Below, one piece after another: positions 49,301-61,200 of a DNA stretch of 64,000 nucleotides. The notes below the pieces were generated by a model. The model was given only the letters and a program-made list of their open reading frames with translations, did not search any database and was not told the DNA's origin. Origin of the DNA: Tillus elongatus (Eukaryota; Arthropoda; Insecta; Coleoptera; Cleridae); the NCBI GenBank assembly GCA_964006375.1, contig OZ023266.1:16669565-16733564 (forward strand). Direction: 5' to 3'. The position numbers and the translations under genes are program-made. The stretch's first letter is position 1, and each line of letters begins with the position of its first letter.

Positions 49301-52146
49301 ATTTTCTGGTGTCTAGGGTACACAAGCTCGGGGGAGGAAACTATGGAAGTCCTACTACGGACGCACTTCCCCGGCTGCAACATAATAAACCAATCACCTT
49401 CGGACTGGAAACAATCAAAAATAGAGGCTCCGTACAGGCGGGCATCTAGAGTAGACTGGACTGTCGCTAAAGAGGTGGTTACCTGAAGCAAAATTAGATG
49501 GACCGTTAACAGCTTTAAGTCATTCAAATCCGGGATTCGATGAAATAATGCCCATCATGCACCAACAGGGTATAGACATACTGGCGTCGGCGCTTACCCT
49601 CATAATGAGGGCCAGCCTGGCTCTGGGGTATATTCCGAGGGCACGGAGACTGGCCAGGGTTGTATTCATTCCTAAACCTGGGCGTCCAACAGGCCAGGCA
49701 AAGTCCCTGAGGCCAATAAGTCTCGGGGTCTTCTTGCTAAAAACAATGGAAAAACTTTCCGACCGGCACATTAGGGGCGGTTTACTGGAAGCCTGTCCCC
49801 CTACCCTGCGGACAATATGCCTACAGAGCAGGAGTCTCAACAGAAACAGCACTGCACCAACTGGTGCTAAAACTGGAGAATACGCTGAAGAACAGGGAGG
49901 TGGCGCTGGGGTCTTCCTAGACATAGAGGGGGCCTTTAGCAACACTTCATTCGGATCGGTACTGGCAGCTGTCAGGGAGCGGGGAATAGAGGGAGACCTG
50001 CTGCAGGTGGATCGGTTCCATGCTCAGGGACAGGACGGTGTTCACCTCAATCGCAGGATGGACTCTGCTGGCGGGGGTCGCGGCGGAGTGTCCGCAGGGG
50101 AGCGTTCTGGTGCCTAGTCGTGGACGGCCTGCTAGGGAGGCTGTCGGGAGGGAGTACGCGGTACAGAGCTATGCGGACGACATTGTCATCATAGTCCGAG
50201 GAAAGGTTACACAGTCAGTGTGGGAGCGCATGCAGATAGCACTGAAAGTGCTGGAAAGGTGGTCGGTTGGCCAAGGGCTCGGGGTGAGCCCCGAGAAAGC
50301 AACCGTCATACCGTTTACGAGGAGGAGGAAGTGAGAGAGCCACAAAACTCTCACTCCATATGGGGACCAAGACCTAGTATGGCTCACTGGCTGTACACAA
50401 GGGTGGTCAGACCATCGTTAACATATCCGGCACTGGTCTGGTGGCCTAAGGTGACACAATCCAGAGCCACCCAAAAACTAGGCAAGATGCAAAGGATGGC
50501 TTGCCTCGGCATCACAGGGGCCAAGACTTCAACCCCAACAACCGCCATGGAGGTGTTGCTGGATCTGCACCCCCTACACTTAGTTATCATGGGCGAGGCC
50601 AGGCTAGGATTATACAGACTAACCTGCAATGATAGACTGAAGATCAACCCAGGCTGCAGGGGCCACTGCAAAATTCAGGAAATCGTGAAGGAGCCCATGC
50701 TTGAAATGAGGTCAGACTTCGCGAGCCTGTGAATCTGCAGGGAAAACAAGTGTACAGTGGTAATCCCCGACTGCGAGGCATGGCGGGGGAAGACTCCGGG
50801 CCTACCACGGGAGGCACTCGTCTGGTTCACGGACGGATCCGGCGGGGAGCGTGGGACGGAGGCAGGCGTTTATTCGGAAGGACCGAGGGTGTCTTAGTAT
50901 TTCCCTCGGAGCTCATACAACGGTATTTCAGGCCAAAATGTACGCCATCTTGCACTGCGTGCGAGAGAACAAGAGGATGGGCTACACCAACAAGCGTATC
51001 CTCATAGCTACAGACAGCCAAGCAGCCCTTAAGGCCCTAAGTAGCCCACAGGTAAATTCCAGGCTGGTATGTGAATGCCGAGACGAGCGATCTGGCTGAG
51101 CAGAATGAGGTCACCCTCATCTGGGTGCCGGGTCACTCGGGGGTCAAAGGCAATGAAGAAGCTGACAGGCTCGCTAAGAGAGGGACAACAGAACAATTTA
51201 TGCGACCAGAACCGGTTCTGGGCGTGACAAAAAGCACTGCCGGGGGAGCCATTAAGTCCTGGGTCAGAAACGAACACAAGGTGTACTGGGTAGACTGTCC
51301 AGGGCTCAGACATGAGAAGTCAGTAATTGAAGAACCCAGTTCAAAGAGAGCTGTGGAGCTGCTAAATCTCAGCAGAGGACAGCTCAGGAACATAACAGGA
51401 CTCAGTGCAATATAAAACTTCACCCTACAAGTTATTGTGCAGATTAGTTCAAGGCACAGTGATTTTTGAATGGGTGGAGTAGAAAAGACTAAAGGGCATT
51501 CACAATAAGCCAAAGGCTGCGGTGCTATTGTCGCGCAAAGACGCAGACGAGCCCGAAGTATCATGTTGGTATTAGAATGTTAACGAAATATGGTAAAAAT
51601 GTGTACATTAAACTAAATATTTTTGATTTTCCAGGTGACCAATGTAATCCAAGCGTGCTGCGACTTCCTGGAGCGACAACTAGACCCTAGCAACGCGATA
51701 GGAATAGCAGGTTTTGCCGAACAGTATGGCTGCCTCGAGCTTTCGAGAAAAGCCAACCAGTACATCGAGCGACAGTTCTGCCAGGTTCATAACCTCACTT
51801 TTTCACATCTCGTCAATTTGATTATGTTCAGCTTTTTGTAGATATCGCAGGAAGAGGAGTTCTTGCAACTGGATGCCCACCAATTAGTGACACTTATCAA
51901 GAAGGACGAGCTTAACGTACAGGACGAGAAGGAAGTGTATAACGCAGTGTTGAGATGGGTTAAGTATGATGAAGAGAAAAGGCATCATAAGATGGAGTGT
52001 ATACTAAGCGCTGTCAGGTGTCAATTTCTACCCCCAAAGTTTCTTAACGATCAGATGACCAACTGTGATGTTATTAGGAAAGCGCCAGCTTGTAGAGAGT
52101 ACTTAGCTAGGATATTTAAGGTGAGGTCAATGAGAATTTTAAAGAA

Positions 52147-52227
<81 letters not shown>

Positions 52228-55200
52228 GCTATAGCAAAGTTTGTTTGAATAAAGCTCCGCCACCTCTATATAGGTCATTGTTCGCAGAATGTCTCCTTGA
52301 TACAATTGGTGTCAAAATTATGTGGTAAAAAGTATCGTGGAATTTTAATAGAGGGACTTCCGGTAAGCATGAGCAAAGACATTTGTTTGTGCATCCTCCT
52401 CCTAGGGTGCGGTCAATTTCTTGGCATTTAATATAAACACAATTTTAGTTTTGGAACATTTACAATATTTCACTATATGATGATGCTAACCTTGTTAGTG
52501 AAACAATCATCAGGTCTTTAAAAATGTGTTGTGTTGAATTGGGTTCTCCAAAAGTGTAATCATGAGTGCTCATAACAGGTTCCAATCTCTACTTTTTTTT
52601 TGTTCCCTCAGGGCTCGTCCGCAACCCTCCAATCTCTACTTAGTTACAAATGTGTTATGTAAAAATGAATGCATGTTTTTAATTTACTATATTTTTTTAC
52701 AGGACCTTACATTACACATAAGGACAGTTGTGAAAGAAAGAAGTCCTAACATTCCAAGAGTTATTTACATAGCAGGAGGATTTTACAAACAGTCATTAGA
52801 TGTATTAGAAGGTTACAATGTTGATGAAAAAGTCTGGTATAGGTTGGAGAGTCTCACTTTACCTAGGTCAGGTTTAGGGGGAGCTTTTGTTAAGGTAAGC
52901 TGACTAGAATGTGAATGTTTTATGATGGTAATGTTAAAGTAATTATGTTGTTAGAACCATTTATTAAGAAAAAACATGTTCTAATGTCCATCCCAACATA
53001 TCGATCTCTATTTCCTTCTTCATTTTTCCCTTGTTCATGTATCAATTTTTGATAAAGGTTAGCAATTGGTAAGAAGTCCAATTTTCGAAATGGCAGCCTC
53101 TACCAAGAAAGTTGTCGACTTTCACACTATCAACCTTTATTTCCTTCTTTATTTTTACCTGTTCTTGTACCATCTTTTGATAACGGTTGCCAGTTGGCTG
53201 GGAAGTTCAGTTTTTGAAATGGCAACCTCTAACAAGAAAGTTGTCGACTTTCACATTGTCAACCTTTATTTCCTTCATTACTTTTTTCCTGTTCTTGTAC
53301 CATCTTTTGAAAACGGTTGCCAGTTAGCTAGGAAGTTCAATTTTCAAAATGGCAGCCTCTAACAAGAAAGTTGTTGACTTTCACACTGTCAAACTTTATT
53401 TTCTTATTCATATTTTCTTGTCCTTATAGATGCCATCTTTGACAGAGGTTTGCAGCTGGTTAGGAAGTACAATTTTTGAAATGGCAGCGTCTAAGAAAGT
53501 TGGCGTTTTTCACACTATCAACCTTTATCTTCTTTCACTTTCACAATATCAAGCTCTATCGTCTTTATTTTTTTATTGTTCTTACACCATTTTCGATAAA
53601 GGTTGGCAATTAGCTAGGCATTCAATTTTTGAAATGGCAGCCTCTAACAAGAAAGCTCTCGACTTTCACACCATCAACCTTTATTTTCTTCTTCATTTTT
53701 GTGTGTTCTTGTACCATCTTTTGATGAAGGTTTGTGGTTAACTAGGAATTCAATTTTTGAAATGGCAACCTCTACCAAGAAAGTTGCCGACATTCACACT
53801 ATCAACCTTTATTTTCTTATTCATATTTTTCTTGTCCTTATAGATACCATCTTTGACGGAGGTTTGCAGCGTCTAAGAAAGTTGAGGTTTTTTACACTAG
53901 CAACCTTAATTTCTTCTTGATTCTTTTAAATTCTTATACCATCGTTCATGGAGGTTTGCAGTTAGCTAGGAATTCAATTTTTGAAATGGCAGCCTCTTAC
54001 AAGAAAGTGGTCGACTTTCACACTATCAACCTTTATTTTTTTCTTCATTTGGATCTTGTACTTGTAGCATCTTTAGATGGAGGTTTTCAGTTGGCTAGGA
54101 AGTTCAATTTTTGAAATCGCACCTTCTAACAAGAAAGTTGTCGACTTTCACGCTACCAACCTTTATTTTCTTCATTTTTTTTTTGTTCTTGTATCATATT
54201 TTGATGGATGTTTGCAGTTAGCTAGGAATTAAATTTTTGAAATGGCAGCCTCTGACAAAAAAGTTGTCGACTTTCACACTACCAACCTTCATTTTCTTCA
54301 TTTTTATCTTGTTCTTATACCATGTTTTGATGGAAGTTTGCAGCTAGCTAGGAATTCAATTTTTGAAATGGCAGTCTCTAACAAGAATGTTGTTGACTTT
54401 CACTTTATCAACTTTTATTTGCTCTTCATTTGTTCTTGTTCTTGTAGCATCTTCTGATGGAGGTTTGAAGTTCAAGAAAGCTGTCGACTTTCACAATATC
54501 AACCTCTATCGTCTTTATTTTTTGCTTGTTCTTATACAATTTTTGATAAAGGTTGGCAATTAGCTAGGCATTCAATTTTTGAAATGGCAGCCTCTAACAA
54601 GAAAGTTGTCGACTTTCACACTATCAACCTTTAGTTTCTTCATTTTTTTTATGTTCTTGTACCATCTTTTCATGGAGGTTTGTAGTTAACTAGGAATTCA
54701 ATTTTTGAAATGGCAATCTCTACCAAGAAGTTGCCGACTTTCACACTATCAACCTTTATTTTCTTGTTCATTTATTTTGTTGTTGTTCTTATACCATCTT
54801 TTGATGGAGGTTTATAGTTAGCTAGGAAATAAATTTTTGAAATGGCAGCCTCTAACAAGAAAGTTCTTGACTTTCATACCATCAACCTTTATTTTCTTCA
54901 TCATTTTTCTGTGGTTCTTATACCGTCCTTTTATGAAGGTTTGCAGTTAGCTAGGAATTTCATTTTTGAAATGGCAGTCTCTAAAAAGAAAGTTGTCGGC
55001 TGTCACACCATCAACCTTTATTTTCTTTTTCTTTTTTTTTGTGGTTATTATAACGTCTTTTGATGAAGGTTTGCAGTTAGCCAGGAATTCGATATTTTTA
55101 AATGGCAGCCTCCAACAAGAAAGTTGTACTTTCACACTATCAACCTTTATTTTCTTCTTCATTTTTTCTGGTTGTTATACCATCTTTTGATGGAGGTTTG

Positions 55201-58200
55201 TAGATAGCTAAGAATTCAATTTTTGTAATGGCAGCCTCTAACCAGAAAGCTATCAACCTCTACTTTCTTCATTTTTTTTTCTTGTTATTATAACCACTTT
55301 TGATGGTGGTTAGCAGTTAGTTAAGAAATCACATTTTTAAATGGCACCCCTAAGAAGAAAGTTGTCAACATTCCCTTGTTTTTAAGAGATCACTCCTTCT
55401 GTGAATTGTAAGTATCTTATCCCGATATTTTCCTATTTTCCATGGGGTTGAAAAGTGGAAACATTGTTGCCAGGCTGGCAGCCTTTATTACAGAACTGTT
55501 TTGCATTCTTTATTGACGATAGTTTAACCTATGATCTGAAATTATATACCAATTTTGGAGTTTTAAATCTAGTGAAACTCGGTAAGAGATAATGGAGCAC
55601 TTATTTAAATTATTATAAAGAAAGAATGTATAACTATTAATAACGAATTAAGTCAAAAATGTAATGCTTCCAATCATTTTATTAAGAGGCAATTTATTTG
55701 CTTTTTGTAATACATTGCCAAACCCTACATGTCTTATTCAGAAATATCTAATAGCATTATAAATGATGATGAATTTGTCAGGTTTTCCTGGAATTTACAA
55801 CTTTCTTTATAACTATCTTTCAAAAGAGAGGTCTGCCAATAATTCAAACCTAAGTTGAACATACGCCATTAAATACACAGTTCTAAAAGCAATTTTACAA
55901 TTAGAGTTTTATCATTTTCAAGTTTAACTTTTAAATGCATCATTATTATTAAATGTCAAGAATTATCCTGGTCAACCCTGGTGGTCATGAATATTAAAAT
56001 AACTGTATGAACCAACCGTCTGCATCTATGTCAATAAAATTTTTATTTTCAAAGTTAAAAAATTTGGTCTGTTAATATCTTGTGATTAACTTTGGCTAAG
56101 CAGATACCCGACGGATATTGCCAATCTGTCCTTCGGGCGTGACCTTAAATATTATAATTTATATTTCCTCGGGCGCCATCTTTATTCCCTATAAATAGGA
56201 CGAGGTTAGATCCCCGTGAGGACTTCTGCTAATGCCCTCTTAGAACACCACAAATTACTGTTTCGTAACAGCCCTGTCCTAGGGTAGCCAAGTGGAGAAA
56301 AACTATAGCTAGGGGTCAAAAGTTATTATTTCCCGTAGAGTCCCCGGAAGTTAAGTAGGCTTTAATTACTTACTCCTGGATAATGACTGTTTTCCTATCT
56401 TACACAGATGGAAGCATAAATATTATAAACAGGTAAATATCAATTAAGATATACCTCAGCTAGTTACAATCCGTCCCAGGATTCTAGCTTAACCCACATG
56501 CATTCGTGCAACTATCTAATAGCGGTGCAGTGAAACGCAACTACCTTCATAAAAGTTTCTAATAATACTAAATATATTTACAAGCAAAATTTACAGTCTA
56601 AAAATCCATGAAATATGAAAACCAAAATTCGCTACAAAACATGCGATTAAAAGGACACTTTATCTCATGCCAGATAACACTATCTCTGATTAGGCATTCT
56701 TTCATAGTGAAAAATATATGGCTACGTTAATATTTTAAAATACAATAATGTTCGATTAAAAATAATTTGCGTAGAATTATTTTCACCTTTTACCATAAAT
56801 GGATTCTTATATTAACATTAGCACAGCATTAGTAAAGCATATAAAATCATCGGCAAGCGACATGTACATGCATCACATGGGCAGTTATACCCCAGTGGAA
56901 ATTCACCACTTCGACCTAGGGTACTTATTTTCCCGTGGGGCCTATTACGTTTGTTGCATCCGTCATCTGACGTTTACATAATATTCAGAACAGCTCCATC
57001 ATCAGCCTCTTGACAATACCGTCCCTTAAGCTGAGCATGGTCCACCCTATATAGTACAAGTTGCTAGACTCCCTAAATATCAAATATAAAATTCCAAACA
57101 GCACTTTCTGTACTCAGGTTTTCCTTAAATGGGCGAAACGTGACCAGCTTGTCATTTATCTATACAGAACACACTGTATATACCTTATTTCAGTATGAAT
57201 AACTCAATATGTTTCAATGAAACATTAATACCTTGTCTAACGCCACCGAAATTCAAGTTTTTTAATTACTGGAATGAAACTAACCTTATCACAGGACATG
57301 TGAAGAATATCTGAACATGTCAGTAACAGACCCTTCTTCATTTCCCTTGTTCCAACCTTAATACGCTTCTATTAACACAAAGTAAGTAACAGTAAGTAAC
57401 AGGCCTGTCTGAGTCAAGGGCTAAAAAACTTCTAGAGATTAGCTGGTGAAAAGTATTTGCGAGCCCGGCAGAGGAAACCTAATTTCTTAGCAGCCGCTTC
57501 TGCAATTGATGTGACATGTTGGTGCCAATTAAGATTTCGATCCACAGAAATGCCAACAAGAGAAAAGGACTCATTACTTTGAATAACTTGGTTGTTCATT
57601 GTGATGGGTCTAGGGCTGGTGTATCTCTTGTGAGAAAGAAAGCAAGACTTCGTTTTGGTGGGGTTGTATGCACCTTATTTCAGTATCAATAACTCAATAC
57701 GTTTCAATGAAACATTAATACCTTGCCTAACGCCACCGAAATTCAAGTTTTTAAATTACTGGAATGAAACTAACCTTATCACAGGACACGTGACGAATAT
57801 CTGAACACGTCAGTAACAGATCCCCCTTCAATTCCCTCGTTCCAACCTTAATACGCTTCTATTAACACAAAGTAAGTAACAGTAAGTAACAGGCCTGTCT
57901 GAGTCAAGGGCTAAAAAACTTCTAGAGCTAAACAGACAACAACTGAGTACTCTAGTCGGCCTGTATACAGGACACTGCCGCTTGTGTCACCACATGCACC
58001 GAATTGGAGTCGGTCACGAAACTGAGTGCCGGCTGTGTATGGAGAGTGACGAGACAGCAGAGCACGTACTGTGTTTCTCTCCGGCGGCGGACAGGACTAG
58101 ATACCTGCTCTTTGGCAAGACAAAGCTTGCTCCGGAAGATCTGGATCAACTTTCACCCACAAAGATTATCGACCTCTGCAGGAGGCTGGCTTTGTTGAGT

Positions 58201-61200
58201 GAAATATAGACCATTAGGCGTGAGCCACAATAGACCTTATGGTCGCGGTGGAGGGACCGGTATGGCTTCACATTCAAACCTAACCTAACCTAACAGCGAA
58301 ATAAACCAAGTCAATTTACTATTCCTACAAACCCTTGACACGCCAGCTAAAACAACAATTTCACGGCAAGACGTGTTCTGTTCGAGAGCTAAAGGCTTCT
58401 CCCTCTCTCTACATTCTGATTGCTAGCAGCGTTCCTGATTTGTGCCGAGGGACGTGTCCTGATAAACACTATTGCGTGTGACCAGCCGGCAATTATTTCA
58501 AACAGATGCACGATCCATTGTTTGCTAGCAGCGAATTTTCATATTCTGAATATGTTTTCCAAATGAATCGAATTTATCTTTCTAATTGTTCGCTATTTAA
58601 ATAGCCTAAAGAAATTCGAACTTCATTACAATCTTAAACTAAAGTTTATGCTACAGAGCACTAAATTAAGAGTATTAAATCCTATTTTTGAACTGGTGTG
58701 CTAGTCATTGGAATTTAGAAAGCATGTCAAAGTTGTCTTGTTGCAGCCATGATTTTCTCGTTTTACCCAGATCATTTTTGATGCCCTTGTATTTTCCGTA
58801 ATTGCTTACATTTTTAACCTTTTGTGACTTTACATCTCTTTTAGGGAATCTTTTATGCAGTGGGTGGTAGAAATACAACACCAGGGGCCAGTTATGACTC
58901 AGACTGGGTAGATAAGTACAATCCGCTCAAAGACCAGTGGCGTCCTTGTAACCCAATGTCTGTACCCAGAAACAGAGTTGGTGTTGCTGTAATGGATGGT
59001 TTATTATATGCTGTTGGTGGCTGTGATGGTTCTAATTTTCACAGTTGTGTTGAATGGTAAACTTATATGAAAAGCCACATATTTTTTATTATTGTTAATC
59101 TTGCTTGCCTTTCCAGCTATGACCCTGAAGTGGATAGATGGTCAGATGTGAGACCAATGCACTATAAAAGGTTGGCAGTTGGTGTTGGAGTCGTAAACAG
59201 ACTTCTATATGCCATAGGGGGGTATGATGGTCAGAACAGACACAACAGTGGTGAATGTTACCATCCCGAAAACGATGAGTGGACCATGATATCGCCTATG
59301 CATACAAGGAGGAGTGGAGCTGGTAAGTCAAACTACAGTTGAGTTTCCTTTTATGCAGTAGATACATTCAGTAGAAATTGGCCTTTAAAAGAAACCACAC
59401 AAAAATGCTTCCATTATGTTGAAAAATTAGTCATCATTTTGTAAATATGGCAGGTATTTTTCTTTATTAATTACTTGGATGGTTTTGTTTCAGTCAACCC
59501 ATCCAGTTTTTGCAAACAATAAACAACAAAAAAGGTTTTTAAAACAAATTTGTAGTTATCCACCAAGCTCATTATGTTATTTTCCTTTAATTGTACAGCA
59601 ATGCAACCCGAGGTCACACAGTCATCACACCCACATATCGTCTGACACTACAACTCCACGAACTGGGACGAAATGCGAGATTACTTTTCCTCATTTCCAT
59701 GGGCGTCTGTCTGATTCTCTCACCCTGACCCCTCTGATATCTCACAAAACGTCACCGAAATTATCCAAGCTGGCATGGAATTATTTATTCCACGTACACA
59801 GAAAACCTCTGCAGCCACACAAAAGCCCTGGTTCTCTAAATCCTGTGACAAGTCCAGACTTGAAAAGGTAAAGCTCACAAAAAGCTTTTACACAATCCCA
59901 GTCAAGAAAACCGTGAAGCATTTAACGACGCAAGAAACTGCTATGTCCGCATTCTTTCTGAGGCAAAAAACTCGTTTAATAACCACATCAAAAACAAAGT
60001 CCTCTTAAGGTCCAGCGGCAGCAAACCCTTCTGGACTCTTGCTAAACCTATTGGGAATAATTTCTGCAAGAGCACGTTCCCACCTCTTGTCTCAGGGGAT
60101 GAAATTGTTTCTACCGCCCTGGGCAAGGCTGAACTTTTTGCCTCGTTGTTCGCCGGAAATTCTACTCTCAACCCACCTCCAAATGTTCAACCACCAACAG
60201 TCCCCAATGTCACGCACAAAATGACGGATATCACTTTCAAAACTAAAAAGGTACGCAAGATGCTCTCTTCTCTTAATACCAGGAAAGCCTCTGGCCTTGA
60301 CGAGATCCCAGCAATTGTTCTCAAAAAATGCGCACCAGAACTTGCTCCTGTCCTGACTCGTCTGTTTCAGACATCTTACAATAGAGGCATATTCCCTAGT
60401 AACTGGAAAACTGCTTGAGTACAACCAGTCCCCAAGAAAGGATCCAAAGCGCTTCCTAGCAACTACAGGCCTATTTTTCTCCTTTCAGTCGTCTCTAAAG
60501 TGATGGAAAAGTGTATAAACACCGAATTACTAAAATTTCTTGAAAAACATAGTCTAATCCACAACAGGCAGTGTGGATTCCGTCAACGCAGATCAAGTTC
60601 CAACCTCCTTTCCTTTGTCACCCATTCTTGGAACAAGTCTATGGAACTACACGATGAATCCCAGATTGTCGCTCTAGACATATTCAAAGCATTCAACCAG
60701 GTCTGGCACGCAGCGTTGCTTAATAAACTACCGGCCTATGACCTACCACCAAAACTCTGTACGTGGACAGCAAATTTCCTCTCCAACCAGAGCATTTCTG
60801 TTGTCGTGGATGGCCATTCCTCTAAACTGTATCCAATTAATGCAGGAGTTCCTCAAGATTCAGCTTTAGCCCCTACTTTGTTTCTTCTCCACATCAATGA
60901 CCTCCTCTCTAGCACATCCAACCCAGTTCACAGTTACGCGGACGGCAGCACCCTCCACTCAAATATACAATATTCTAAGCCTGTCTCTTTAGCCCAATTA
61001 AAAGAGGATAGCAGACTCATGGAGGGTTCTGTCTCCGCGGACCTCCAAAAAATATTAGACTGGAGAAGTAGAAATCTTGTACAATTCAACCCCAGCAAAT
61101 CACAGTCTTGCTTTCTTTCTCATAAGAGATACACCAGCCCTAGACCCATCACAATAAACAACCAAGTTATTCAAAGTAATGAGTCCTTTTCACTTGTTGG

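Noticed and set aside
54947..55162. Lys-rich - strand ORF
   Set aside because: Antisense shadow of T-rich minisatellite spacers.
53066..55190. Series of similar short proteins ([22 protein letters not shown]) in intron 5
   Set aside because: They are translations of the ~129-bp minisatellite between valid Keap1 splice sites; frames break between units and there is no codon constraint.
52985..55385. CRISPR-like array
   Set aside because: The units are about 129 bp with no conserved short repeat and unique spacer structure, and the host is an animal; it is a minisatellite.
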